A stretch of DNA of 64,000 nucleotides, from the NCBI RefSeq assembly GCF_041270065.1, contig NZ_CP065958.1, positions 2,666,001 to 2,730,000 on the forward strand, given 5' to 3'. The stretch comes from Streptomyces fradiae. Lineage in GTDB: Bacteria > Actinomycetota > Actinomycetes > Streptomycetales > Streptomycetaceae. Positions 37,274 to 48,567 of the stretch are shown one piece after another. The position numbers were made by a program, and so were the translations under genes. Position 1 is the stretch's first letter. Every line of letters begins with the position of its first letter. The notes under the pieces were generated by a model. It saw only the letters and a list, made by a program, of their open reading frames with translations. It had not been told where the DNA came from and did not search any database.

Positions 37274-38314
37274 GTGGACATGAACACGACCCTCGCCGTT
37301 CCCCGCATCGAACGGCTCCTTCAGGACGGGGTCCGCGCCCAGGTGTTCCCGGGGGCCGTGTGGGCGGTCGGGGACGCCGGCGGCGCGGTGGCGGGCGGGG
37401 GCGTCGGGGCGCTCGCACCCGGGGGCGAACCGGCGGGCGCCGACGCGCTGTTCGACCTCGCGAGCCTCACCAAGATCATCGCCGTGTGGCCGGTCGTCGG
37501 CACCCTGGTGGAGAACGGCAAGCTGCCTCTCGACATACCGCTGGGCGACTTCTGGCCGGAGGCGGCCGGGCATCCGCTGGGCGACGTCACGCCGTTGCAA
37601 CTGCTCACCCACACCGCCGGGCTGCCGCTGCGCGCCAACCTCCGCGCGCTGTACGGCTCGGACCCGCAGGACGTACGGGACGGGGTCGTCCGGGAGCGGT
37701 TGCGGCGGCGGCCCGGCGAGGCGGTGGAGTACACCGACCGGGCGGCGCTGGCGCTCGGCTATCTCGCCGAGTTCCTGACCGGCGGCCGGCCGCTGCGCGA
37801 ACTGGCCGCGACCCGGGTGTGGCAGCCGCTCGGGATGACGGAGACCCGGTACGGGCCGCTGCCGCCTGAGCTCGTCGCACGGGCCGCGCCGACCGAGTAC
37901 GACGAGGAGACCGGCACCCATCTGCGGGGCACCGTCCACGACTTCTCGACCCGGCTGCTCGGCGGGGCGTGCGGGATCGCGGGGACCTTCGCCACCGCCG
38001 GGGACCTGGGGCGCTTCCTGCGGCAGGTGCTCGATCCCGTACGGCCGCCGTTCGGGGCGGAGTGGACGGCGGCGTCGCTGCGCGTGCGGACCGGCGAACT
38101 CGCCCCGCCCCGCGGCCTGTTCTGGCATCTCGCGCCGGGCACGACGGCCCGCGACGACATCTGGGCGCACTACGGCTTCACCGGCACCGGGATGTGGGTG
38201 AGCCCGGCGCGCGGGCGGTGGGCCGTCCTGCTCACCAACAAGCTGTACTTCACGCGCGCGACGGGCCCGATCACCCGGGTCCGGGACGCCTTCCGCGCGA
38301 CCGCCTTCCCGTGA
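37274..38314 (+). CDS. Beta-lactamase/class C-like serine hydrolase
   Basis: 346 residues, no signal peptide. Ser-x-x-Lys SLTK (64-67) with the nucleophile Ser64, Tyr motif YTD (153-155) and the third motif as HYGFTGTG. This is the esterase EstB/class C penicillin-binding-protein group; cytoplasmic members act on esters or D-amino-acid peptides. GTG 37274 or ATG 37280 may start it; neither has a strong ribosome site. Divergent from the ArsR gene. Confidence 0.88.
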   Translation: MDMNTTLAVPRIERLLQDGVRAQVFPGAVWAVGDAGGAVAGGGVGALAPGGEPAGADALFDLASLTKIIAVWPVVGTLVENGKLPLDIPLGDFWPEAAGHPLGDVTPLQLLTHTAGLPLRANLRALYGSDPQDVRDGVVRERLRRRPGEAVEYTDRAALALGYLAEFLTGGRPLRELAATRVWQPLGMTETRYGPLPPELVARAAPTEYDEETGTHLRGTVHDFSTRLLGGACGIAGTFATAGDLGRFLRQVLDPVRPPFGAEWTAASLRVRTGELAPPRGLFWHLAPGTTARDDIWAHYGFTGTGMWVSPARGRWAVLLTNKLYFTRATGPITRVRDAFRATAFP

Positions 38315-38402
38315 CCCACAGTGACCGTGGGTGACCGGATCGGGCCGGGATCGTTGCACGCCGTAAACGATCAGGCAGGCGACGAGCAGTGGAGGCACGA
38401 CG

Positions 38403-39206
38403 ATGGCGACGATGGGAGACGAGCGGACGGCGTTGATGACGGAGCCGGCGGCGGAGCGAGGGACACGATGGCCGGTCGCCGACCCCGGGGACGTACGGGC
38501 GGCGGCGGACGCGCTGACCCGGGGCCGCGCGGTGCTGCACGGCTTCGCCAACATCCACGCGCTGACCGCCCGACCCGACCGGGAGGGGGTCGCGCTCGCC
38601 AACCGGCTCAAGGGCCGCCCGGAGGGGCATGCCGGCAGCGTCACCACCACACCGGAGGCACTGCCCGGGCTCTTCGACTGGACCCGGCTGCCCGCCGAAC
38701 TCCCCCGCCGCCCCCTGCGGTTGCTCATGGAGGAGCTGTACGAGCTGGGGCCGTTCGGCTTCCGCGGGCCGGCCGCGGAGACGGTGCCGGACCATCTGAC
38801 CGCCGTACGGGACGGGGTGCGCACCACCCGGGTCGTGGCGCCCGGCCGGCACTGCCCGTCGAACGCCTTCTTCGCCGCCGCGCTCGACCGCGTCGGCACC
38901 GGCCTGCTGTTCACCGCCTTCGCCGACCCATCACGGCATCTGCCCGACGTACCGGTCCTGGCGCACGCCGATGACAGGGCGACACAGGCACACCACCCGC
39001 ATCACGCGCCGGTGCCGGTGACCGTCGTGGCCTTCCACCGCTCGGCGGGGTACGGCCGGGCGGGGCTGCCCGCGCTGATCCTGGAGCGGCCGGGTTCGCT
39101 GTCCGCCGAGCACCTGCGGTCGGTGGCCGCGAACCACGGCTTCGCGCTCGCCCCGGCCGTCCCCCGGGCGGAGGCGCGGGTCTACGCACCCTCCGCAGCG
39201 CGGTAG
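38403..39206 (+). CDS. Divergent YrdC/Sua5-like protein
   Basis: 267 residues. 'ALTRGRAVLHGFANIHALTARPDREGVALANRLKGRPEGHAGSV' resembles the N-terminal strand and K-x-R-P nucleotide-binding segment of YrdC (threonylcarbamoyl-AMP synthase), and 'CPSNAFFAAAL' sits where family members have the SAN motif. Length and the missing canonical 'PTDTVYGL' start mean it is not the housekeeping TsaC; it may be a specialised carbamoyltransferase-related enzyme. ATG 38403 with GGAGG upstream. The end overlaps the convergent TetR gene by 25 bases. Confidence 0.65.
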   Translation: MATMGDERTALMTEPAAERGTRWPVADPGDVRAAADALTRGRAVLHGFANIHALTARPDREGVALANRLKGRPEGHAGSVTTTPEALPGLFDWTRLPAELPRRPLRLLMEELYELGPFGFRGPAAETVPDHLTAVRDGVRTTRVVAPGRHCPSNAFFAAALDRVGTGLLFTAFADPSRHLPDVPVLAHADDRATQAHHPHHAPVPVTVVAFHRSAGYGRAGLPALILERPGSLSAEHLRSVAANHGFALAPAVPRAEARVYAPSAAR

Positions 39207-39877
39207 GCGCGCAGGAAGGCGCCGACGCCGCCGCGCAGAAGCCGGTCGGTCTCGTCCTGCGGGAGCGGCAGCAGGCCGTAGACGGAGCGCTGGAGGACGG
39301 CGGCCGAGGTGAGGGCCGGGAAGTGGACGGCGGCGAGGGCGGCGTCGCCGTGCAGGTCGAGCAGCCCGGCGTCCTCCAGGGCGGCGAGGGCGGCGGTGAA
39401 GGCACGGGCGACGGGGAGCGGGCCGGCCTCCCGCCAGGCGGTCATGACCTCCTCGGGCATGTGCCCGGCATCGGCGTGGATGTGCCGGACGAGGGCGAAG
39501 TGGTCCTGGTACTCGCCGATGAGGTCGGTGAACGCGTGGGCGAGGGCGACCAGGTCCCGTTCGAGGTCGTCGGGGTGGGGCGGGCGCGCGGGGTCGAGGA
39601 GCGCGTGGAGGCGGGCGAGCTGGGCGTCCCGCACCTCGTTGGCCGTCCAGGTGACGACGGTGCGGAACAGCAGGGCCTTGCCGCCCGGGAAGTGGTTGTA
39701 GAGCGTGCGCGTCGACACGTCCGCGGCGGCGGCGATGGCGTCGACCGAGGCCCGCGCGTAGCCCTCGCGGCCGAAGACCCCGCAGGCCGCGCGGACGATG
39801 GCGAGCTGTTTCTCCAGCTTGCGGGGCGGGACCTCGCGCTTGGCGCGCTCCATCCAGGCGTCGTTGCTGCTGCTCAT
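39182..39877 (-). CDS. TetR family transcriptional regulator
   Basis: 231 residues. HTH at about 25-70: 'AIVRAACGVFGREGYARASVDAIAAAADVSTRTLYNHFPGGKALLFRTV'. The C-terminal ligand domain is not recognisable further. It is divergent from an FMN reductase-MFS operon, and two copies of TACAACG-N2-CGTTGTA lie between them, so it probably represses both directions. Confidence 0.92.
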   Translation of the reverse strand: MSSSNDAWMERAKREVPPRKLEKQLAIVRAACGVFGREGYARASVDAIAAAADVSTRTLYNHFPGGKALLFRTVVTWTANEVRDAQLARLHALLDPARPPHPDDLERDLVALAHAFTDLIGEYQDHFALVRHIHADAGHMPEEVMTAWREAGPLPVARAFTAALAALEDAGLLDLHGDAALAAVHFPALTSAAVLQRSVYGLLPLPQDETDRLLRGGVGAFLRAYRAAEGA

Positions 39878-39909
39878 GACGGCACCTTACCCGTGGAACC
39901 TCGGACAAG

Positions 39910-39946
39910 TACAACGGGCGTTGCACTTTTTACAACGCTCGTTGTA
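39910..39946. promoter_or_regulatory. Two TetR operators, 21 bp apart
   Basis: TACAACG-GG-CGTTGCA (39910-39925) and TACAACG-CT-CGTTGTA (39931-39946, perfect). Centre-to-centre spacing is 21 bp, two turns of DNA, so two dimers would sit on one face. Located between the divergent TetR and reductase genes. Confidence 0.8.
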
Positions 39947-40005
39947 CCTTCCTGGTGTGCCGGAACGCAGCGGGCGTTCCGGCCGCTCATGGAGGGGGAA
40001 CAGCC

Positions 40006-40653
40006 ATGTCCACGACCAGTGTTGAGAACGCGGGCGTCGAGAACACCGGCCAGAACACCGGCGCGACGGCTCCGCTGCGCGTCGCCGTCCTCGTCGGCAG
40101 CGTCCGCGAGGGGCGCCAGGGCCCCGCCGTCACCGACTGGTTCACCCGCGTCGCCGCCGCGCACGGGGGCCTGGAGCTCGATGTGATCGACCTCGCCGAG
40201 GTCGATCTGCCGCTGGTCATGCCCGGCTGGGGCGGGGAGGTCGACCCGCGCGCCGTCGCCGCGCTCGCCGAGGTCTCACCGCGGCTCGCCGCCGCCGACG
40301 CCTTCGTGGTCGTGACCCCCGAGTACAACCACAGCTTCCCGGCCGTCCTGAAGAACCTCATCGACTGGCACCGCACCGAGTGGTACGCCAAGCCGGTCGG
40401 CTTCGTCTCGTACGGCGGCCTCGGCGGCGGCCTGCGCGCGGTCGAGCAGCTCCGGCTGGTCTTCGCCGAGCTGCACGCCACCACCGTGCGCGACTCGGTC
40501 AGCCTGCACGGCCCCTGGTCCGGCCTCGGCGAGGACGGGCAGCCGCTCGACCGCACCGTCGCCGAGGGCGCCGCCAAGGGCATGCTGGGCCAGCTCACCT
40601 GGTGGGGCCGCGCGCTGCGCACCGCCCGGGCCGACCTCCCGTACCAGGGCTGA
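40006..40653 (+). CDS. NADPH-dependent FMN reductase
   Basis: 215 residues. Flavodoxin-like fold with the FMN phosphate loop GSVREGRQGPAV near 31-42 and PEYNHSFPAVLKNLIDWH, the family signature contacting the isoalloxazine. It reduces FMN, azo compounds or quinones with NADPH. ATG 40006 has GGAGGGGGAA upstream and is chosen over an upstream in-frame ATG. 13 bases before the MFS gene, so one operon under the TetR regulator; the pair resembles quinone/electrophile-resistance modules. Confidence 0.92.
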   Translation: MSTTSVENAGVENTGQNTGATAPLRVAVLVGSVREGRQGPAVTDWFTRVAAAHGGLELDVIDLAEVDLPLVMPGWGGEVDPRAVAALAEVSPRLAAADAFVVVTPEYNHSFPAVLKNLIDWHRTEWYAKPVGFVSYGGLGGGLRAVEQLRLVFAELHATTVRDSVSLHGPWSGLGEDGQPLDRTVAEGAAKGMLGQLTWWGRALRTARADLPYQG

Positions 40654-40666
40654 GGGGGCACCGGCC

Positions 40667-42094
40667 ATGACCTCCGCACCGCCCCGTACCGGACCCGTCG
40701 CCCCTTCGGGGCAGACGGTCCCGGGCGGACCGACCGGCACCGCGCTCAACCGGGTCCTCGCCGTCACCGTCCTCGGCTCCGTCATGGCGGTCCTGGACAT
40801 GACCATCGTCAATGTGGCGCTCCGCAGCCTCTCGGACGCCTTCCAGGCCCCGCTGACCACCATTCAGTGGACCGCCACCGCCTACACCCTGGCGCTCGCC
40901 GCCGTCATCCCGACCGCCGCCTGGGCGATGGGCCGGATCGGCGCCCGCCGCACCTATCTCACCGCGCTCGTGCTCTTCACCCTCGGCTCGCTGCTCGCCG
41001 CGCTCGCCTGGGACGCGGGCAGTCTGATCGCGTTCCGGGCCGTGCAGGGGCTCGGCGGCGGGCTGCTCATGCCGGTCGGCATGACGATGGTCATGCGCGC
41101 CGCCGATCCGGAACGGATGGGCCGGGCGATGGCGATCGGCGGACTGCCGATCCTGGTCGGCCCGGTCATCGGGCCCACCCTCGGCGGCTGGCTCGTCGAC
41201 GCCGCGACCTGGCACTGGATCTTCCTGGTCAACCTGCCGCTCGGCGCGCTCGCCCTCGTCCTCGCCGCCCGGCTGCTGCGCCCCGACGCGCCGCGCGTCG
41301 GCGCACCGGCGCCCCGGCTCGACGTACCGGGCCTCCTTATGCTCTCCCCCGGGCTCGCGCTGCTCCTGTACGGGCTCGCGCGGGGCGGCGAGGACGGCGA
41401 CCCGACCGCGCCCGGGGCGCTGCTGCCCGCGCTTGCCGGACTCGTCCTCGTGGCGGGTTTCGTACGGCGGGCCCTGACGGCCCGTGAGCCGCTGCTCGAC
41501 CTGCGGCTGCTCCGCGACCGCACCTTCGCCGCGGGCATCGGCACCCTCGCCCTGTTCACCTGCGGCTACTTCGGCTCGATGCTGCTCGCGCCGGTGTACT
41601 GGCAGTCGGTGCGCGGGTTCACCGCGAGCACCGCCGGGCTGCTCTCCGTACCCGTCGGGCTCACCGTCGGCCTGACGATGCAGCTCGCCGCCCGGCGCAT
41701 CGACCGGACCACGCCCCGGCGGCTGATCCCGATCGGTGTCGTCCTCGGCGCGCTCGGGATGGGGCTGAGCGCCGTGCAGACCGGCATCCCGGACGTGGCG
41801 GTCTGGCGGCCGATCGCGGCGGCGATGCTGATGGGCGTCGGCTCGGGCATCGTCCTGATGCCGACCATGACCACCGCGAGCCGCGACCTGCCGAAGGACC
41901 GGCTGGCCGCCGCGAGCACCGCGCTGAGCATCAACTCGCAGCTGGGCGCGTCCATCGGCACCGCCCTCTGCTCGGTGGTCCTCGCCTCGGCCGGCACCGA
42001 CCCGGCCGGTTTCCGGCTCACCTACGCGGTCGCGGCGGCCCTCATCGCCCTGGCCGTCCTGCCCGCGCTGCTCCTGCCGGGCCGCCGGGCCTGA
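40667..42094 (+). CDS. DHA2-family MFS transporter (14 TM, EmrB/QacA type)
   Basis: 475 residues, 14 predicted TM helices. Motif D1 'LDMTIVNVALRSL' in TM1, motif A 'MGRIGARRTYL' and motif C 'GPVIGPTLGGWLVD' in TM5 identify a DHA2 proton-drug antiporter. Likely co-transcribed with the FMN reductase and derepressed when TetR binds a toxic ligand; substrate unknown. ATG 40667. Confidence 0.93.
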   Translation: MTSAPPRTGPVAPSGQTVPGGPTGTALNRVLAVTVLGSVMAVLDMTIVNVALRSLSDAFQAPLTTIQWTATAYTLALAAVIPTAAWAMGRIGARRTYLTALVLFTLGSLLAALAWDAGSLIAFRAVQGLGGGLLMPVGMTMVMRAADPERMGRAMAIGGLPILVGPVIGPTLGGWLVDAATWHWIFLVNLPLGALALVLAARLLRPDAPRVGAPAPRLDVPGLLMLSPGLALLLYGLARGGEDGDPTAPGALLPALAGLVLVAGFVRRALTAREPLLDLRLLRDRTFAAGIGTLALFTCGYFGSMLLAPVYWQSVRGFTASTAGLLSVPVGLTVGLTMQLAARRIDRTTPRRLIPIGVVLGALGMGLSAVQTGIPDVAVWRPIAAAMLMGVGSGIVLMPTMTTASRDLPKDRLAAASTALSINSQLGASIGTALCSVVLASAGTDPAGFRLTYAVAAALIALAVLPALLLPGRRA

Positions 42095-42126
42095 GGCCTC
42101 CCTCGTCGACAGGCGCCGTGGCGGCG

Positions 42127-42771
42127 TCAGCCCTTGGCTGACTCCGCCACGAGCGCCTTCAGCGCGATGTTGAGCCGGAGGACGTTGACCCGGGGCTCGC
42201 CGATGAAGCCGAGGATCCGGTCGTCGGTGTGGTCGGCGACGAGCTTGTCGACCTGGGCCACGGTGAGGTGGTTCCGCTGGGCGATCCGGTGGACCTGGAG
42301 CTTCGCGTACTCCGGGGAGATGTGCGGGTCGAGGCCGGAGCCGGAGGAGGTGACGGCGTCGGCGGGGACGTCCTCGGGCCGTACGGTGAAGCCGACGACC
42401 GAGTTGTCCTTGACGACGGCCGCCTTGGCGTCCGTGACCCACTTGATCAGCTCGGGGTTGTCACCGGAGCGGTTGGTCGCGCCCGACAGGATGATCTTGT
42501 ACTGGGTGTTGACGGAGTTGGTGCCGAGACCGTTCGACGGGCGCGCCTGGAACCACTTGAGGTCCTGGTAGCTCTGGCCGATGAGTTCGGAGCCGACGAC
42601 CTTGCCGCTCGCGTCCTTGATCTCGGAGCCGTTGGCCTTGCCGGGGAAGACGAGTTGGGCGATGCCGGTGACGGCGAGCGGGTAGAGCACGCCGAGCACG
42701 ACCGTGAGGACGAGGAGGGCACGGAAGCCGGCCCAGAGCAACCGCCCCGCGTTTCCAACAGAGTTGTTCAT
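42127..42771 (-). CDS. kdpC: Potassium-transporting ATPase subunit KdpC
   Basis: 214 residues. A single N-terminal TM helix (LLVLTVVLGVLYPLAVTGIAQLVFP) followed by the periplasmic-type domain with GSELIGQSY, 'FQARPS' and 'SGSGLDPHISPEYA', all family hallmarks; the C-terminal helix LVADHTDDRILGFIGEPRVNVLRLN is intact. Stabilises the KdpFABC complex and helps K+ delivery. Ends in the convergent gap with the MFS gene. Start 5 bases after the kdpB stop. Confidence 0.97.
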   Translation of the reverse strand: MNNSVGNAGRLLWAGFRALLVLTVVLGVLYPLAVTGIAQLVFPGKANGSEIKDASGKVVGSELIGQSYQDLKWFQARPSNGLGTNSVNTQYKIILSGATNRSGDNPELIKWVTDAKAAVVKDNSVVGFTVRPEDVPADAVTSSGSGLDPHISPEYAKLQVHRIAQRNHLTVAQVDKLVADHTDDRILGFIGEPRVNVLRLNIALKALVAESAKG

Positions 42772-42776
42772 GACGG

Positions 42777-44887
<2,111 letters not shown>

Positions 44888-44891
<4 letters not shown>

Positions 44892-46567
44892 GCTGCCAGC
44901 CCTTCGGCGAGCGGACCCAGCGCGAGGGCCGGGAAGTAGGTCAGACCGGTGATGATCATGATGGTGCCGACGAGCAGGCCGGTGAACAGCGGCTTCTCAG
45001 TACGCAGGGTGCCCGCGGTCTCGGGTACGGGCGACTGCTCGGCGAGCGAGCCGGCGAGCGCGAGCACGAACACCATGGGCAGGAACCGGCCGAGCAGCAT
45101 CGCGATGCCGATCGTCGAGTTGAACCACTGGGTGTCGGCGTTCAGGCCGGCGAAGGCGGAGCCGTTGTTGTTGGCGCCGGAGGTGTAGGCGTACAGGATC
45201 TCGGAGAAGCCGTGCGCGCCGGAGTTGGTCATCGAGTGCGCGGGCGTCGGCAGGGCCATCGCGAGGGCGGTGAAGCACAGTACGAGCGCCGGGGTGACGA
45301 GGATGTAGCAGGCCGCGTATTTGATCTCGCGGGTGCCGATCTTCTTCCCCAGGTACTCGGGGGTGCGGCCGACCATCAGACCCGCGATGAAGACCGCGAT
45401 GATCGCCATGATCAGCATGCCGTAGAGGCCGGAGCCGACTCCGCCGGGCGCGATCTCGCCGAGCTGCATCCCCAGCAGATTGATGCCGCCGCCGAAGCCC
45501 GTGTTGGAGGAGTGGAAGGAGTTGACCGCACCGGTCGACGTCAGCGTGGTCGCGACCGAGAAGATCGCAGACGCGCCGATGCCGAAACGGGTCTCCTTAC
45601 CCTCCATGGCACCGCCGGCGAGCTCGAACGCCGGGCCCTTGCCCGCGAACTCGGTCCACATCATCAGCGCGGTGAAGCCGAGCCAGATCACGGCCATCGT
45701 GCCGAGGATCGCGTACCCCTGCTTGATCGAGCCGACCATGCGGCCGAAGGTCCGTGTCAGCGCGAACGGGATGACGAGAATCAGATAGATCTCGAAGAGG
45801 TTGGAGAGCCCGTTGGGGTTCTCGAAGGGGTGGGCGGAGTTGGCGTTGAAGTAACCGCCGCCGTTGGTGCCCAGCTCCTTGATGACCTCCTGCGAGGCGA
45901 CGGCGCCGCCGTTCCACTGCTGCGCGCCACCCGCGCTGTGCCCATTCAAGAACTGACCCACCTCGTGGATGCCGGAGAAGTTCTGGATCGCGCCGCACGC
46001 CACCAGGACCAGCGCGCCGATCACCGAGATCGGCAGCAGGATCCGGACACAGCCGCGCACCAGGTCGGCCCAGAAGTTGCCGAGTTCGCCGGTACGGGAC
46101 CGGGCGAAGCCGCGGACCAGGGCGACGGCCACGGCGATGCCCACGGCCGCCGAGACGAAGTTCTGCACCGCGAGGCCGCCGGTCTGCACGACATGGCCCA
46201 TGGCCTGCTCGCCGTAGTACGACTGCCAGTTGGTGTTGGCGACGAAGGACGCGGCCGTGTTGAAGGCCTGGTCCGGGTCGATGGAGACGAAGCCGAGCGA
46301 GCCCGGCAGGGAGCCCTGCAGCCGCTGAAGGCCGTACAGGAACAGCACGCTCACCGCGGAGAAGGCGAGCACACCGCGCAGATACGCGGGCCACCGCATC
46401 TCCACCGACGGGTTCGCGCCGATCGCCTTGTAGATCCACTTCTCGGGCCGGTAGTGCTTCTCCGAGGAGTACACCTTGGCCATGTGGTCACCGAGCGGCC
46501 GGTAGGACAGACCGAGAGCGACGACGAGGGCGAGCAGCTGGAGGATTCCAGCCAGGACGGGACTCAT
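44888..46567 (-). CDS. kdpA: Potassium-transporting ATPase potassium-binding subunit KdpA
   Basis: 559 residues, 10 TM helices. Selectivity-filter-type loops are visible: '[13 protein letters not shown]', '[18 protein letters not shown]', '[12 protein letters not shown]' and '[18 protein letters not shown]', the four P-loop repeats of the SKT superfamily. ATG 46567 lies 8 bases after the kdpF stop. The K+-translocating subunit of the complex. No kdpDE sensor/regulator genes follow here, so they lie elsewhere. Confidence 0.98.
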
Positions 46568-46575
46568 GGCGGGGC

Positions 46576-46665
46576 TCAGAACCTCTCCGGCTTGACGAGG
46601 GCGAGGACCAGATACCCGAGCAGGGCGGCGGCCACGATGAGCCCGACGATGTTCTCGGCACTCAC
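46576..46665 (-). CDS. kdpF: KdpF small membrane subunit
   Basis: 29 residues, one TM helix: [29 protein letters not shown], a typical KdpF ending in KPERF. It lies between KdpA and KdpB in the complex and stabilises it. GTG 46665 overlaps the stop of the preceding small ORF (GTGA). Confidence 0.93.
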   Translation of the reverse strand: MSAENIVGLIVAAALLGYLVLALVKPERF

Positions 46666-46745
46666 AGCTTCGCCACCCCCCTGGCGATGAACGCCACCAG
46701 CGCGAAGACCGCGACCGTGGTGACGACGAAGGCCACGTCGGCCAT
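46662..46745 (-). CDS. 27-residue membrane peptide encoded ahead of kdpF
   Basis: [27 protein letters not shown]: a single hydrophobic helix with a basic end. ATG 46745 has AGGAG 7 bases upstream and the stop overlaps the kdpF GTG by 4 bases, so it is translated and coupled. It is similar in size and nature to KdpF and may be an additional Kdp subunit, or a leader that controls kdpF translation. Not a KdpF duplicate by sequence. Confidence 0.75.
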   Translation of the reverse strand: MADVAFVVTTVAVFALVAFIARGVAKL

Positions 46746-46822
46746 CGTGAGCTCCTGACAAAAGAGAGCGGATTGTCTGACCAGACGAGGAAACCTCTTT
46801 TCGGCCAGGTCACCGCCGCCGT

Positions 46823-46859
46823 TGACGGACCCCTGACGCGCGCGACGGGCCTCTTGACG
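46823..46859. promoter_or_regulatory. Phased TGACG repeats upstream of the kdp operon
   Basis: TGACG at 46823, 46834 and 46855 and CGACG at 46843 (CGTCA on the operon strand), spacing 11, 9 and 12 bp. They lie 78-115 bases before the first kdp ORF and could bind the response regulator KdpE. Confidence 0.35.
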
Positions 46860-46903
46860 CGGTCCTGATGGGGGGCGGAAAGCGACGGCTGGAGGAAGCC
46901 CGC

Positions 46904-47257
46904 TCAGAAGGTCTGCGCGACCTCGACGCCCAGCCAGACCGCGGTGAGACCGGCGGCGGTGCTGCCGGCGAGGTTGGCCGCGGCGTAGGCGCGCGCGCCC
47001 GACTCGTACAGCTTCAGCGTCTCGTAGGAGAAGGTGGAGTACGTGGTGAGCGCGCCGCACAGGCCGGTGCCGAGCAGCAGGCCGAGACGGGTCGAGGCGA
47101 CGCCGGTGAGCAGGCCCAGGACGAAGGAGCCGACGACGTTGACGACGAAGGTGCCCCAGGGGAAGACCGAGTCGTGGCGGGCCTGGACGGCCCGGTCGGT
47201 GAGGTAGCGCAGGGGGGCGCCGACGGCGGCGCCGGCGACGACGAGCAGCCAGTTCAC
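46904..47257 (-). CDS. crcB: Fluoride channel FluC/CrcB, second copy
   Basis: 117 residues, four TM helices. Contains [14 protein letters not shown], '[19 protein letters not shown]' (the conserved N in TM2) and '[16 protein letters not shown]' (the FLuc polar track and Na+ site). Fluc channels are dual-topology dimers that export F-. GTG 47257 overlaps the DUF190 stop. Paired with the copy at 47613, the two may form a heterodimer. Confidence 0.95.
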   Translation of the reverse strand: MNWLLVVAGAAVGAPLRYLTDRAVQARHDSVFPWGTFVVNVVGSFVLGLLTGVASTRLGLLLGTGLCGALTTYSTFSYETLKLYESGARAYAAANLAGSTAAGLTAVWLGVEVAQTF

Positions 47258-47616
47258 GCGGGCGGCTCCCCGGCCGCCGCGGGCGGCCCGTACCGTACGA
47301 CCTCGCAGGCGTCGAGCAGCACCAGGCCGCCGTCCCGCATCAGCTCGTCGAGCTCGGGCAGGAAGGCCCGCACCCGCTCCTCGGTGTCGACGATCACGAT
47401 CGCCATCGGCAGGTCCTCGCCGAGCGAGAGCAGCCGGGCGGTGTGCACCAGGGCGGAGGAGCCGAAGCCCTCGACGCCGTGGAAGACGGAGGCCCCGGCC
47501 AGTCCCGCGGCGTGCGCGCGGTGCACGATCTCGGTGGACAGCGGGCGGTGGTGCCAGGTGTCGTTCTCGCCGACGAGGGCGGTCAGCCGCAGCGCGCGGC
47601 CCGCGAGCCGGGTCAT
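47254..47616 (-). CDS. DUF190 protein in the fluoride operon
   Basis: 120 residues, cytoplasmic, ferredoxin-like/PII-like fold: '[44 protein letters not shown]', '[26 protein letters not shown]'. DUF190 proteins are often linked to FluC genes and resemble PII signalling proteins, so it may sense or regulate the channels. Overlaps both neighbours by 4 bases. Confidence 0.93.
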   Translation of the reverse strand: MTRLAGRALRLTALVGENDTWHHRPLSTEIVHRAHAAGLAGASVFHGVEGFGSSALVHTARLLSLGEDLPMAIVIVDTEERVRAFLPELDELMRDGGLVLLDACEVVRYGPPAAAGEPPA

Positions 47617-48026
47617 GACGGGATCCTCCGTACGGTGGCGGCGCGGGCGGCGACGACGCCGGCCCAGACGGCGGCGAGCGCGGTCACGGCGGTGCCCCCC
47701 AGGTAGAGCAGGGCGCGCGGGACCTCGCCGCCGGCGAGCAGCCGCTGGGTGTCGAGGGAATAGGTCGAGAAGGTGGTGAAGCCGCCGCAGACGCCGGTGC
47801 CGAGGAAGGGGCGGACGAGCGGGTGCGGCGGGTTCGCGGTCTCGGTGGCGACCACCATCAGCGCGCCGAGGACGGCGCAGCCGACCGCGTTCACCGTCAG
47901 GATCGTCCAGGGGAACGCGCCGGCCGGGGTGGTCCAGAGCAGGGTCGCGGCATAGCGCGCGGTCGCGCCGAGCGCGCCGCCCGCGGCGATCACCCCGACG
48001 ACCGGCAGCTGTGCGCGGAATCCCAT
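47613..48026 (-). CDS. crcB: Fluoride channel FluC/CrcB, first copy
   Basis: 137 residues, four TM helices with [16 protein letters not shown], '[19 protein letters not shown]' and '[16 protein letters not shown]', the same conserved FluC positions as the second copy. First gene of the minus-strand operon FluC-DUF190-FluC; ATG 48026. No fluoride riboswitch recognisable upstream. Confidence 0.95.
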   Translation of the reverse strand: MGFRAQLPVVGVIAAGGALGATARYAATLLWTTPAGAFPWTILTVNAVGCAVLGALMVVATETANPPHPLVRPFLGTGVCGGFTTFSTYSLDTQRLLAGGEVPRALLYLGGTAVTALAAVWAGVVAARAATVRRIPS

Positions 48027-48052
48027 GGCACCAGCGTAGGCGCAGCGCATTC

Positions 48053-48262
48053 CCGCCGATGGGCAGGGACCCGACCGGGGGGGCCGGGACCCCGCCTCGC
48101 GCATGGGTCCCGCCGGATCGGCAGAAACCTCGCCGGTCCCGCGTGGTCCCGCCGGTCGGCAGGGCACCAGCAGCAGGCGCCGCACACCACCGGTCGGCAG
48201 GGGGCGGCCCGCCGCTCGGCAGTGGCCCCGCCGTCGGCGGGGACGGCCGGCCGGTCGGCGGG
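48053..48262. repeat. Seven imperfect CCGGTCGGCAGGG elements
   Basis: CCGCCGATGGGCAGG (48053), CCGCCGGATCGGCAG (48110), CCGCCGGTCGGCAGG (48149), CACCGGTCGGCAGGG (48188), CCGCCGCTCGGCAGT (48209), CCGCCGTCGGCGG (48228) and GGCCGGTCGGCGGGG (48248). They fill the 541-base gap (48027-48567) between the fluoride operon and the transposase-like gene; nothing else is recognised in it. Confidence 0.6.
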
Positions 48263-48567
48263 GGACGAGGCGCACAGGCACGGTCTCCGGCCTGGGGCAT
48301 TAACCGGAGCCCGGCCCGTGCTGCCTCGCCCCGATGTTCCGGGCGGGGCCGCACGGGGGTCAAAGCCGGGCTCCCGAATCTGTCAGATCCCCCCGTGGGG
48401 TATCGCGTCCCGTGGCCGGAAAGGGTCGAGCGGGGGTGGGGGTGTGGTCCGGCCACCACCGGGCGGCCCAGACGGGTGCCGTCTCCACCTCGTCCGGGAG
48501 GGGTCGGGGACGGGAGTGTGGTGGGGCAGCGGGAGGGAGCTGCACCACCCCCCATGGCAGGAGTGTC

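Noticed and set aside
48027..48567. Fluoride riboswitch upstream of the FluC operon
   Set aside because: No GGNGAUGG / CCGCC...UAA conserved core in the right orientation was found.
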